Source: Bradyrhizobium sp. MOS003 (lineage in GTDB: Bacteria > Pseudomonadota > Alphaproteobacteria > Rhizobiales > Xanthobacteraceae). Taken from it: a stretch of DNA of 64,000 bases. The stretch is taken from positions 372,001 through 436,000 of the forward strand of contig NZ_PYFW01000004.1 of NCBI RefSeq assembly GCF_003020125.1, given 5' to 3'. The notes under the pieces are model-generated. The model saw only the letters and a program-made list of their open reading frames with translations. It had not been told where the DNA came from and ran no database searches. The translations under genes were made by a program, and so were the position numbers. Positions 41,166 to 49,195 of the stretch are shown here, one piece after another. Numbering within the stretch: position 1 is the first letter of the stretch; each line of letters starts with the position of its first letter.

Positions 41166-41840
41166 ATGGAGCAGCGCAAGTCGACCACGCAAGGCCACTC
41201 CGGCACCCCCTCGGTGACGACCACACCACCGGCATGGATGCGGCGTACGGCGCCATATTCGCCGGACCGGCGCGCCAAAATGCTAGAGCACCTGGCACGC
41301 GCCAGATCGCTTCCGCAGCCCCAGCCGGAATCTGCACCGGCCGCGCCTGGGCTGCCGGGCCCGAGCGCCAAGGACATTCTCGGCGATGTCATCGGCTACG
41401 CCGTCGTGTTCGCTATCCTCGCCCTCCTCTTCCAGTCGCGCATTCCGCTCTATCTCGGCGCGTTCGTCGTCCTGACCGACGCCGGGCGCATCGAAAGCGC
41501 GCTGGCTACGATCGGTATCCGCTTCGAGCCCGAAACGATCGGCCCCGAAATCGTCAAGCGCTCCGCATTCTGGTTCGGCTGGTTCGCGTTGCTGCCCGTC
41601 TTGACAGGCTCTGTGCCCGCCTGGCTCGCGCCATGGATGCCCCCGGCCAAGTCATGGCCTTTCATCGCCGGTATCGCACTCCTGCTCGCCGTCGCCGAAG
41701 CACTCGCGGCGCTGGCGATGCGGCGTGCATTGCTGCCGCTGGGATTGAAGATCAGCCCGAACGGCCTGACATGGATGGCGATCCAACTCGTCTTGGCCGT
41801 GGGCACGCTGGCTTTGCTGGTGCTGTTCGGATTTCTCTAA
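41166..41840 (+). CDS. Integral membrane hypothetical protein
   Basis: A 224-aa protein. About 65 polar residues at the N-terminus (Pro/Arg/Ser rich) precede three or four membrane segments: DVIGYAVVFAILALLFQSRI, SAFWFGWFALLPVLTGSVPA, WPFIAGIALLLAVAEALAAL, and IQLVLAVGTLALLVLFGF. No enzymatic motif, family not recognised. The start could be further in (after residue 24). Confidence 0.6.
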   Translation: MEQRKSTTQGHSGTPSVTTTPPAWMRRTAPYSPDRRAKMLEHLARARSLPQPQPESAPAAPGLPGPSAKDILGDVIGYAVVFAILALLFQSRIPLYLGAFVVLTDAGRIESALATIGIRFEPETIGPEIVKRSAFWFGWFALLPVLTGSVPAWLAPWMPPAKSWPFIAGIALLLAVAEALAALAMRRALLPLGLKISPNGLTWMAIQLVLAVGTLALLVLFGFL

Positions 41841-42062
41841 CTGCCGGGGCGCCTCGTTGCTTCATTGAGGCACTGAGCCCTCATTGACGAGCTTGTGATA
41901 CGGCCTGCAACCCAACGGGTCCTTTTGCCGCGTTTTCGGCTACGCGACCGAGGCACGCATTTACCGGAAATTTACCCCTGCTCCTGAGCGCGGGTATCAC
42001 TTGCTTAGAATTTGACCGCTACCGTGGAATTACGGAAATAATCCGAAACACGATTGGCCCGC

Positions 42063-42689
42063 ATGTCCGTCGCAGAATTCCTCAGGCAACGAGCAGTGGA
42101 CGTCACGGTAAGCGGCAGCTACTCGCTGCCCCGCTGGTACGATTGCGAGGGCAAGCTGCGCAGCTTCGCCTGCCGCACCAAGCGCGTATCGCCCTTCCGC
42201 ATGATCGTGGACGTGCCCGTCGTCGGCAAGGTCGGTGAGCGCCTCACCTCCTATTTCCAGGATTTCGGCGAATTCCAGTGCACGATCAGCGCGACGATGA
42301 AGTCGGGTTTCCTGATGGAGCTCGACATGACGCGCGCGCGGCGCGCCTGGATGTCGGAAAAGCTCACCTGGCTCGAGAAGAAGCAGAAGGACGACAGCGT
42401 CAAGGAACTGCGGCGCGACGCACGTTTCGTTCCGCAGGTCTCGCATACCGTCCTGACGCTCGCCGATGGCCACACCTATTCCTGCTTCATCATCGACGTC
42501 TCCACGGCGGGGGTGGCGATCTCCTGCGAGTACGACCCACCGGTCGGAACCCCGCTGGCCGTCGGCGCCTGCGTCGGGCGGGTCATCCGCAAATTCGACA
42601 ACGGCTTTGCGGTCAAATTCGCCGAAAAGCAGTCGCGGGACGACCTCGTCCGGCTCATCGTACGCTCGCCGCTGCAGCAGTCGGCCTGA
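42063..42689 (+). CDS. PilZ domain protein with N-terminal extension
   Basis: A 208-aa cytoplasmic protein. The N-terminal half (VSGSYSLPRWYDCEGKLRSF, then VGERLTSYFQDFGEFQCTIS) resembles a first PilZ-like barrel. The C-terminal PilZ domain has RRDARFVPQVSHTVLTLADG (RxxR) and FIIDVSTAGVAIS (DxSxxG). Layout is that of tandem PilZ proteins of Bradyrhizobium. Possible c-di-GMP effector. The start could be TTG 42054. Confidence 0.78.
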   Translation: MSVAEFLRQRAVDVTVSGSYSLPRWYDCEGKLRSFACRTKRVSPFRMIVDVPVVGKVGERLTSYFQDFGEFQCTISATMKSGFLMELDMTRARRAWMSEKLTWLEKKQKDDSVKELRRDARFVPQVSHTVLTLADGHTYSCFIIDVSTAGVAISCEYDPPVGTPLAVGACVGRVIRKFDNGFAVKFAEKQSRDDLVRLIVRSPLQQSA

Positions 42690-42810
42690 AGCCGGCGCGT
42701 CGATTTTAACCTTTCCTTAACTAAATACTGGAGGTGGCATCGCTCGCACGGTAGGGTGTGGCCCAGCACGTCCGCAATCACTGCGGGCCCCGAGTATCGG
42801 AAGTCCTGGA

Positions 42811-43818
42811 ATGTCCATCGCCGACGCCGAGTTCGCCCCGGCCGAGATCGCCCCGAACGCGCCCGTTACGTCCAAGCCGCAGCTTCCCCCCGGCGTCGTC
42901 ACCGAAGGACCTCTGGTCCAGGCCAAGCTGCGCGAGAGCTATCTCCTGCTCGGCATCCTCTATGTCGGCGCGGTCGCCGGCATCGTCTGGGCCGTGACGC
43001 AAGGCGTCGGCAAGGTCGAGCTGTTCACGTTCGCCTGGATGTTCGCGCTGACGACATTCGGCATCGGCGCCGGCATGCACCGCCTGTTCGTCCATCGCAG
43101 CTTCCGCACCGGCCCGATCATGCGCGTGTTCTTCTGCGCCATCGCCCAGATGGCGATCCAGGGCTCGATCGCGAAATGGGTCGCCAACCACCGCCGCCAT
43201 CATCTCTACGCCGATGACGTCGGCGATCCCCACAGCCCACAATTCGACGGCTTCGGCAATCGTTATGTCAGCGCGCTCAAGGGCTTCCTGCACGCCCAGG
43301 GAAGCTGGGTGTTCGACCAGGCGACCACCGACAACGAATACTACGCCAAGGACATCCTCGCCGATCCGATCGCGATGTTCTTCGTGCGCACGCGCTGGGT
43401 CTGGTACGGGATGTCGGCCGTCTTCATTCCCGGCGTGATCGGCTACACCTTCGGCGGCGTGCACGGCATGATCGGCTGCGTGCTGTTCTCCGGCCTGCTC
43501 CGCGCCTATCTGCTGATCCTCACCAGCCAGCTCACCGGCTCGGTCTGCCACGCCTACGGCTATCGCCGCTTCGAGGTCGATGACGCCTCGACCAACGAGT
43601 TCGTGACCACGATCCTCACCTTCGGCGAGGGCCTGCACAACAACCATCACCGCTTCCCGCGGGACGCCTACATCTCGCACGCCTGGTGGGAGATCGATCT
43701 CAACGGCCTGATCATCCTGGGCATGGAGAAGATCGGCCTCGTCCACGACGTCTTCCACGCCTCGCACCGACAGCTGGAGCGGGCGGCCGAAGCAGAGGCG
43801 GCCTCGACGGCGCGTTGA
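42811..43818 (+). CDS. Acyl-CoA / fatty acid desaturase
   Basis: A 335-aa membrane di-iron desaturase. The three histidine boxes are complete: HRLFVH (90-95), HRRHH (127-131), HNNHH (276-280), with four membrane helices around them. It introduces a double bond (probably delta-9) into acyl chains, relevant to membrane fluidity. N-terminal 45 residues are polar. ATG 42811 lies in TGGAATGTCC; no ideal ribosome binding site is seen. Monocistronic. Confidence 0.88.
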   Translation: MSIADAEFAPAEIAPNAPVTSKPQLPPGVVTEGPLVQAKLRESYLLLGILYVGAVAGIVWAVTQGVGKVELFTFAWMFALTTFGIGAGMHRLFVHRSFRTGPIMRVFFCAIAQMAIQGSIAKWVANHRRHHLYADDVGDPHSPQFDGFGNRYVSALKGFLHAQGSWVFDQATTDNEYYAKDILADPIAMFFVRTRWVWYGMSAVFIPGVIGYTFGGVHGMIGCVLFSGLLRAYLLILTSQLTGSVCHAYGYRRFEVDDASTNEFVTTILTFGEGLHNNHHRFPRDAYISHAWWEIDLNGLIILGMEKIGLVHDVFHASHRQLERAAEAEAASTAR

Positions 43819-43966
43819 ATCGGCAGGCAGCGGCCACCGCCAGGCCGTCTTGCCTCCGCATCGCTGCCCTATCGCGGCCCCATTGCGGGATCAGCTTTTG
43901 AAGGTCTGCGCCTTGGTTTGTACCTTGGGGCCGGACGTCATTGCAGACCTGCGATCGGGGGACCGA

Positions 43967-44230
43967 ATGGCAGTTACGCTTGATAAGATCACAGTCGACA
44001 AGATCACCTGGGACAGGGTCGGTCGGGTCACCGAGCCCGGACGCTACATGTACACGTTCGGCTGGCTCACCATCACCGCCGGCGATCTGGAGATCTGGAA
44101 GCTTTACCCGCAGGCCGCGTTCACGCTGCTGGTGCAACCGGGTCGGCCGGATGCGTCCCCTGGCGAGGAATTCCATCTCGGCGCCTTCGACGTCGCCCCC
44201 AGCGCGCCGCCGCCGTTCACCACGCATTGA
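43967..44230 (+). CDS. Small hypothetical protein (87 aa)
   Basis: ATG 43967 with GGGGGA upstream. MAVTLDKITVDKITWDRVGR then GRYMYTFGWLTITAGDLEIW suggests a small beta protein; the C-terminus is Pro/Ala rich. It is a type of lone gene I associate with Bradyrhizobium, no known function. Confidence 0.6.
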   Translation: MAVTLDKITVDKITWDRVGRVTEPGRYMYTFGWLTITAGDLEIWKLYPQAAFTLLVQPGRPDASPGEEFHLGAFDVAPSAPPPFTTH

Positions 44231-44289
44231 ATGCGGAAAACGCCGGCAGTTGCTGGAACGCATGGCATGGGCGTTGCTTTATCTTCGCC

Positions 44290-44445
44290 ATGATACACAT
44301 CCCCGCCGTGGACCAGGCCTTCCTGCTGTTACTGATCGTGTTCTGCCTCGGCGGGTGCCTGGTACGCGTCTTCTGGGAGTTGGAGCAGACGCGGACGCGC
44401 CGGATCGCCTCACCGCCCCGTCGGGGACCAACGAAGCGCAGCTAG
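44290..44445 (+). CDS. Possible single-pass membrane protein (51 aa)
   Basis: MIHIPAVDQAFLLLLIVFCL then GGCLVRVFWELEQTRTRRIA: one membrane helix and a basic tail. No ribosome binding site. The frame extends upstream to 44227, overlapping the preceding stop, so the start is uncertain. Confidence 0.4.
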   Translation: MIHIPAVDQAFLLLLIVFCLGGCLVRVFWELEQTRTRRIASPPRRGPTKRS

Positions 44446-44726
44446 CTGGCCAATCTTGCGCGCGGCTGCGTGGTGAATCGAAGAAACTTGCGCACTTCTT
44501 TGATCCAGCTCGCCAATCGCGCCCCGACCTCCGTCGGGCTGTCGTTGCCGTGGATGACGAACTGGTGCTGTCATGCAATTGATTGCGCGTGTATTTTGCC
44601 TCCACGGGCGACTGCAGATGAACGGAAGCTATCGCGTCCATTAAGCCAGCCGACAGCAGGCGCATGACAGATGGTCGCATCGGTGAATGTAGATAAGCGG
44701 ATCAAGGGAACCTATTTTCGGCGCCG

Positions 44727-45767
44727 ATGTACCTGATTGAAGCATTGCCCACCGTCATCGGAACGGCCGCCATCGCCCCGGCGCTGCTGATGCTGTGGCT
44801 TGTCATCGCCGCCGAAGAGCGCCCTGGCCCGCCGGCCCAGGTCTGGACCGCGTTCCTGCTCGGGGCGGCCAGCATTTCGCTGCTGGGCCTCGCCCGCGCG
44901 CCCTTCGCCAGGATGGTCGCAGCCCCCGACGACCCCTGGGCGGCCCTTGCCATGCATTCGATCTTCGGCGTCGCGCTGCCCGAGGAAGCCGTCAAGGTGA
45001 TCGCCATCGTGGTGATCTCCTCGACCAAGCGGCGGACCTTTGCCAATCCGATGGATACCGTGGTCTACGGTGCCGCGGTCGGACTCGGCTTCGCCGCTTA
45101 CGAGAACCTGGCTTATCTGGTTCAGCACGCCGAGATGTGGCGCTCGCTGGCCGCCTTGCGCAGCGTCCTGACCGTGCCGTTCCACGGCGCGCTCGGCATC
45201 ATTGCGGGCGCTTACCTGACGATCGCGCGCGCCGGCACGGCGCTCGGCGCGAACCGCCACCACCGCGACTGGGCCCGCCTCTCCAGCCGCCTGCTGATGC
45301 TCGCCGGCCCGCTCGCGCTGCATTCAGCCTTCGACTTTCCGCTGCTGACCCTGCAAAGAATGCCCGACCTCGATCCGACGCTGCGGATGTGGCTCGGCGC
45401 CGCCAGCCTCCTGATCGGCTTCAGCTCGATCGCCTTCGCGATCCGCCTGGTCCGGCGCGTCGCCCGCCACCACGCCCCCCGGACCGACGTCGCGCGGGAG
45501 CGGCTCAGCCAGCTCCGGCGGATGTGGGCGCTGCTGCTTGCCGGCGGCGGCGTCGGCTTTCTCGGGCTGGCCTTCGTGCTGACCTCGATCCATCACTGGC
45601 TCATCAACCCCGAGCGCAATCTGACACTGGCCCTGATCCCGATCGGTTTCGTCTCGATCCTGCTCGGCCTGGCGCTTCTGATTGTCACAACGGCGATCTA
45701 TGTTCTCGGCAGAAACCGCATCCGCACCAGCGCGGAAGGTTTTTCCTCGGCGCCCGGCGGCGGGTGA
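44727..45767 (+). CDS. PrsW-type glutamic intramembrane protease
   Basis: A 346-aa polytopic membrane protein. The PrsW motifs are present in order: LPEEAVK (Glu86, Glu87, Lys90), AAYENLAYL (Glu126), PFHGALG (His153), and LALHSAFDFP (His199), all within membrane helices. In Bacillus the relative PrsW cleaves an anti-sigma factor; the substrate here is unknown. The C-terminal 100 residues add further membrane helices. ATG 44727 is far from any clear ribosome binding site. Confidence 0.8.
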   Translation: MYLIEALPTVIGTAAIAPALLMLWLVIAAEERPGPPAQVWTAFLLGAASISLLGLARAPFARMVAAPDDPWAALAMHSIFGVALPEEAVKVIAIVVISSTKRRTFANPMDTVVYGAAVGLGFAAYENLAYLVQHAEMWRSLAALRSVLTVPFHGALGIIAGAYLTIARAGTALGANRHHRDWARLSSRLLMLAGPLALHSAFDFPLLTLQRMPDLDPTLRMWLGAASLLIGFSSIAFAIRLVRRVARHHAPRTDVARERLSQLRRMWALLLAGGGVGFLGLAFVLTSIHHWLINPERNLTLALIPIGFVSILLGLALLIVTTAIYVLGRNRIRTSAEGFSSAPGGG

Positions 45768-45836
45768 GCCGCGGGATGGCTAGCGCGCCGCGCGCGTACT
45801 ACATTGAGCGCTGACCTTTCGACCTGGAGCCTGCCG

Positions 45837-46415
45837 ATGACGTCGCCCGAAGATCTATCACGGCTGCAATCCATGATGAGCCGGACGGTCAAGACCCACT
45901 GGAAGGCCTTCCTGTTCGAGGGCATCCTGCTCGCAATTCTCGGCGTCGCGGCGCTCATCTTGCCGCCGCTCGCAAGCCTTGCGATCACGATCTTCCTTGG
46001 CTGGATGTTCCTGATCAGCGGTATCGGCGGATTGATCGTGACTTATTGGGCGCGCAGCACGCCGGGATTCTGGTGGTCGCTGATCTCGGCGGCGCTCGCC
46101 GTGCTTGCCGGCCTGCTGCTGCTGGCCCGGCCGATGCAGGCCGTGCTGACGCTGACCATCGTGGTCGGCGCCTACTTCCTGGCCGAGGGCGTCACCACCA
46201 TCATGTACGCGCTGGAGCACCGCCGCGAGCTCAGCGGCCGCTGGTCGTGGCTTCTGATCTCGGGCCTCGTCGACATCGCGATCTCCTTCATGGTCATCAC
46301 GGGATTGCCGAGCTCGGCGGAATGGGCCATCGGAGTCCTCGTCGGTATCAACCTCCTGTTCGGCGGCGCCAGCCTGATTGGCATGGCGCTGGCGGCGCGC
46401 AACAGCAACACCTGA
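45837..46415 (+). CDS. HdeD-like membrane protein (DUF308)
   Basis: A 192-aa protein with six membrane helices in three DUF308-type hairpins: FLFEGILLAILGVAALILPP, AITIFLGWMFLISGIGGLIV, ISAALAVLAGLLLLARPMQA, LTIVVGAYFLAEGVTTIMYA, WLLISGLVDIAISFMVITGL, IGVLVGINLLFGGASLIGMA. It is related to the HdeD acid-resistance membrane protein, though the exact function is unproven. ATG 45837 with GGAG upstream; TTG 45804 is rejected. Confidence 0.82.
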   Translation: MTSPEDLSRLQSMMSRTVKTHWKAFLFEGILLAILGVAALILPPLASLAITIFLGWMFLISGIGGLIVTYWARSTPGFWWSLISAALAVLAGLLLLARPMQAVLTLTIVVGAYFLAEGVTTIMYALEHRRELSGRWSWLLISGLVDIAISFMVITGLPSSAEWAIGVLVGINLLFGGASLIGMALAARNSNT

Positions 46416-46447
46416 CCCGCCTCGTCACCTGCCGTGCCGATTGGGGG

Positions 46448-46476
46448 GTGACAACCCGCCGATGGCGCGCTATATG
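46448..46476 (+). promoter_or_regulatory. Predicted promoter of the aroG leader transcript
   Basis: -35 GTGACA (46448-46453), exactly 17 bp, -10 TATATG (46471-46476). A start about 7 nt downstream falls on or next to the leader ATG at 46484, implying a leaderless leader peptide. Confidence 0.6.
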
Positions 46477-46483
46477 CCGCTCC

Positions 46484-46564
46484 ATGATCACCGTCGCCAC
46501 CAGCTATTTTTGGTACTTTAGCTACGACAGCTCGCTGGCGGCAGGAGGATCGCGCTCAATCTGA
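46484..46564 (+). CDS. Aromatic-rich leader peptide of aroG (26 aa)
   Basis: The peptide is MITVATSYFWYFSYDSSLAA followed by GGSRSI. Codons 8-12 and 14 (46505-46525) are TAT TTT TGG TAC TTT (Ser) TAC, so six of seven consecutive residues are Tyr, Phe or Trp, the end products of the pathway whose first enzyme is encoded 85 bp downstream. It ends at TGA 46562, before a terminator. No Shine-Dalgarno; the predicted transcription start coincides with the ATG. It acts as a ribosome-position sensor rather than as a protein. Confidence 0.8.
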   Translation: MITVATSYFWYFSYDSSLAAGGSRSI

Positions 46565-46612
46565 ATATTGAAGCAAACGTCCGAACAAGCCGCCAGACCT
46601 GGCGGCTTTTTT
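46496..46612 (+). promoter_or_regulatory. Transcription attenuator of aroG
   Basis: Mutually exclusive stems are visible. Segment 1 GCCACCAGC (46496-46504) pairs with segment 2 GCTGGCGGC (46534-46542; 8 of 9), enclosing the aromatic codons. Segment 2 CTGGCGGC (46535-46542) pairs perfectly with segment 3 GCCGCCAG (46589-46596) as antiterminator. Segment 3 GCCGCCA pairs with segment 4 TGGCGGC (46600-46606), followed by TTTTTT, as terminator. A ribosome stalled on Tyr/Phe/Trp codons would cover segment 1 and free segment 2 for antitermination. Confidence 0.8.
46588..46612 (+). terminator. Attenuator terminator
   Basis: GCCGCCA-GACC-TGGCGGC followed by six T. It lies 36 bp before the aroG start, the position expected of a regulated premature stop. 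Confidence 0.85.
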
Positions 46613-46648
46613 ATTGGCCGGCAGGTTCGAAACAAACAGGAGCCCGCC

Positions 46649-47734
46649 GTGCTGAGCACGACCGACGATCTTCGTATCCGCGAACTGAAAGAGCTGAGCA
46701 CGCCGGAAGAGGTGATGCGGGAAGTCCCGCGCACGCTCACCGCGACGCGCGTGGTGATGGCCTCACGCAACGCCATCCACGCCATTCTCGCCGGCCAGGA
46801 CGACCGCCTGCTGGTCGTTGTCGGCCCCTGCTCTGTGCATGACCCCAAGGCCGCGCTCGAATATGCCGAGCGCCTGGCGAGCTTGCGCGAAGAGCTCGCC
46901 GACCAGCTCGAAATCGTGATGCGGGTCTATTTCGAGAAGCCGCGCACCACCGTTGGCTGGAAGGGCCTGATCAACGATCCCGATCTGGACGGCAGCTTCG
47001 ACATCAACAAGGGCCTGCGGCTGGCGCGCAACGTGCTGTCGGCGGTAAACAACCTCGGCCTGCCCGCCGGCACGGAATTCCTCGACATGACGACGCCGCA
47101 ATACATCGCCGACCTCGTGTCCTGGGCCGCGATCGGCGCGCGCACGACCGAGAGCCAGATCCATCGCGAGCTGGCCTCGGGCCTGTCCTGTCCGGTCGGC
47201 TTCAAGAACGGCACCGACGGCAATGTGCGGATCGCAGCAGACGCCGTGAAGTCGGCCTCGCATCCGCATCACTTCATGGCGGTGACGAAGCTCGGCCGCT
47301 CGGCGATCGCTTCGACCGCGGGCAACGAGGACTGCCACATCATCCTGCGCGGCGGCAGCAAGCCGAACTACGACGCGGCAAGCGTCGCGGCCGCCTGCAA
47401 CGAGTTGACCAAATCCGGCGTCGCACCCCTGGTGATGGTGGATGCCAGCCACGCCAATTCGAGCAAGAAGCCCGAGAACCAGCCGCTTGTGGCGGCCGAC
47501 ATCGCGGGCCAGATCTCCGGCGGCGAAGGCCGCATCATGGGCGTGATGATCGAGAGCAATCTCGTTGCCGGCCGCCAGGACGTCGTGCCGGGCAAGCCGC
47601 TCGTCTACGGCCAGAGCATCACCGATGGCTGCATTGATTGGGCCGCCACCGCGACCGTGCTCGAGCAGCTTGCTGACGCGGTGGAAGTCCGCCGCAACCT
47701 CCGCGGTGCAGGCCTGCACGAGCGGTCGGCATAG
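46649..47734 (+). CDS. aroG: 3-deoxy-7-phosphoheptulonate synthase (DAHP synthase, class I)
   Basis: A 361-aa enzyme condensing phosphoenolpyruvate and erythrose-4-phosphate, the first step of the shikimate pathway. GTG 46649 is chosen because CAGGAG lies 7 nt before it and the protein then begins VLSTTDDLRIRELKELSTPE, like E. coli AroG. The frame's longer start at 46568 would run through the terminator. Signatures: VVVGPCSVHDPKAALEYAER, RVYFEKPRTTVGWKGLINDP, GARTTESQIHRELASGLSCP, VGFKNGTDGNVRIAADAV, and DASHANSSKKPENQ. Expression is predicted to be governed by the upstream attenuator; AroG-type enzymes are also feedback-inhibited. Confidence 0.95.
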   Translation: MLSTTDDLRIRELKELSTPEEVMREVPRTLTATRVVMASRNAIHAILAGQDDRLLVVVGPCSVHDPKAALEYAERLASLREELADQLEIVMRVYFEKPRTTVGWKGLINDPDLDGSFDINKGLRLARNVLSAVNNLGLPAGTEFLDMTTPQYIADLVSWAAIGARTTESQIHRELASGLSCPVGFKNGTDGNVRIAADAVKSASHPHHFMAVTKLGRSAIASTAGNEDCHIILRGGSKPNYDAASVAAACNELTKSGVAPLVMVDASHANSSKKPENQPLVAADIAGQISGGEGRIMGVMIESNLVAGRQDVVPGKPLVYGQSITDGCIDWAATATVLEQLADAVEVRRNLRGAGLHERSA

Positions 47735-47793
47735 GGCGAAGCGTCGATCGCGGGCTTGGTATCGACCTCTACCCGTCGGGGAGAGGTTGAGCC

Positions 47794-48057
47794 TCAGCAG
47801 CCGCGGCAGATGCTCTTGATCTTCTTGTCGAGCGCCTGGTTTTCCTTGCTGAGCGGATCGTTCGGATCGCTCAAATTCTTCTCATTCGGGACGTCGCCGG
47901 CTCGCGGCTGACGATGACCGACGGGTGCAGGCGGTAGAGAGCCCGACGACTGTCCGGACGTCGCGCCGCCTGACGTTGATCCCTTGCTCCCGGTCTGCGC
48001 GACCGCCGCGCCACCGAGCAAGACCACGAGCGATGCTGCCACGATGATCTTCTTCAT
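47794..48057 (-). CDS. Small exported protein, Gly/Ser rich
   Basis: An 87-aa protein with signal peptide (MKKIIVAASLVVLLGGAAVA), a Gly/Ser/Thr-rich linker (QTGSKGSTSGGATSGQSSGS), and a short conserved-looking end (NEKNLSDPNDPLSKENQALD, then two Cys in ICRGC). GGAGAGAC precedes ATG 48057. Function unknown. An ACCTCT/AGAGGT hairpin at 47763-47787 separates it from the convergent aroG. Confidence 0.65.
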   Translation of the reverse strand: MKKIIVAASLVVLLGGAAVAQTGSKGSTSGGATSGQSSGSLPPAPVGHRQPRAGDVPNEKNLSDPNDPLSKENQALDKKIKSICRGC

Positions 48058-48100
48058 GTCTCTCCTCCATTCCTCAAACCAGCGTCGCCGCTTTCACCGC

Positions 48101-49195
48101 TCAGGTCTCGGGCGGATAGAGATGAACGTCGCCGCAATAATCGACGATACGATAGCGCGTTTCGGTGTCGGCATCACGCGCGTCAGGTGCGGTATTTTGC
48201 TCCGCCAACACGTAATTCGGTCCGACCGGCGACTTGCCGGCGCCGCCGGGAATGTCGATGACATAGTCGGGCTGACACAGCCCCGACACCCGCCCGCGCA
48301 GCTGGCGCATCAAAGCCTGTCCCTCGGCCAGTGTCGTTCGCAAATGCACGGTGCCCGGCGCGAGATCGCCGTGATGCAGATAATAGGGTTTGATCCGGCA
48401 TTCGACGAAAGCTCGCATCAAATCCGACAGAGCGGCGATGTTGTCATTGACCCCGCGCAAAAGCACGGACTGGCTCACCAGCGGAATGCCGGAATCGACG
48501 AGCCGCGCGCAGGCGGCGCGCGCCGTTCCCGTCAATTCCCGCGCATGGTTGGCATGCACGGCCACCCACGTCGTCGCACCCTCGACCTTCAGCGCCGCGA
48601 CCATCTCCTCGCTGATCCGCGCGGGATCGGCCACCGGCACCCTCGTGTGAAGGCGGATGACCTTGACGTGATCGATCGCCGCGAGTTCGGCCATGATCTC
48701 GCCCATTCGGCGCGGCGACAGCATCAGCGGATCGCCGCCGGTCAGGATCACTTCCCATATCTCGTGATGCGAACGGATGTAGTCGATCGCCGCGCGATAG
48801 GCGCTGTCCGACAACGCATTCTCCTTGCCGGGGCCGACCATCTCGCGGCGGAAGCAGAAGCGGCAATAGACCGCGCAGACGTGAACCAGCTTGAACAACA
48901 CGCGATCGGGATAGCGGTGCACGATGCCGGATACCGGCGAGTGCGGATGATCTCCGATCGGATCGGCATCCTCGCCCGGCTGCATCTCCAATTCGCTTGC
49001 ACTCGGAACAAACTGACGGGCGATGGGATCGTCGGGATCGGACTTATCGATCAGTTCGACCAGCGCCGGCGTGATTGCCACGGCATAGCGTGCGGCAACG
49101 CGTTCGAGCGCCGGCAGCGCTGCTGCGGGCGCCAGACCTTCGGCGACGAGCTCAGCCGGCTCGCGCAGAGTGCGTGCAAGGTTCGTTTTCGTCAT
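48101..49195 (-). CDS. epmB: EF-P-associated lysine 2,3-aminomutase (EpmB type), radical SAM
   Basis: A 364-aa radical-SAM, PLP-dependent enzyme that makes (R)-beta-lysine from lysine for EF-P modification. The 4Fe-4S cluster motif is CAVYCRFCFRR (Cys107, Cys111, Cys114); GGDPLMLSPRR and the PLP lysine region in VIDIPGGAGKSPVGPNY are as in KamA/EpmB. It overlaps epmA by ATGA, with EF-P divergent just beyond, which is why it is called EpmB rather than a catabolic aminomutase. Confidence 0.9.
   Translation of the reverse strand: MTKTNLARTLREPAELVAEGLAPAAALPALERVAARYAVAITPALVELIDKSDPDDPIARQFVPSASELEMQPGEDADPIGDHPHSPVSGIVHRYPDRVLFKLVHVCAVYCRFCFRREMVGPGKENALSDSAYRAAIDYIRSHHEIWEVILTGGDPLMLSPRRMGEIMAELAAIDHVKVIRLHTRVPVADPARISEEMVAALKVEGATTWVAVHANHARELTGTARAACARLVDSGIPLVSQSVLLRGVNDNIAALSDLMRAFVECRIKPYYLHHGDLAPGTVHLRTTLAEGQALMRQLRGRVSGLCQPDYVIDIPGGAGKSPVGPNYVLAEQNTAPDARDADTETRYRIVDYCGDVHLYPPET

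Noticed and set aside
44446..44590. A minus-strand stretch reading HQFVIHGNDSPTEVGARLAS, reminiscent of TIR-like nucleotide-binding domains
   Set aside because: Only about 40 residues, directly after a stop, with no start codon or continuing domain. Most likely chance.
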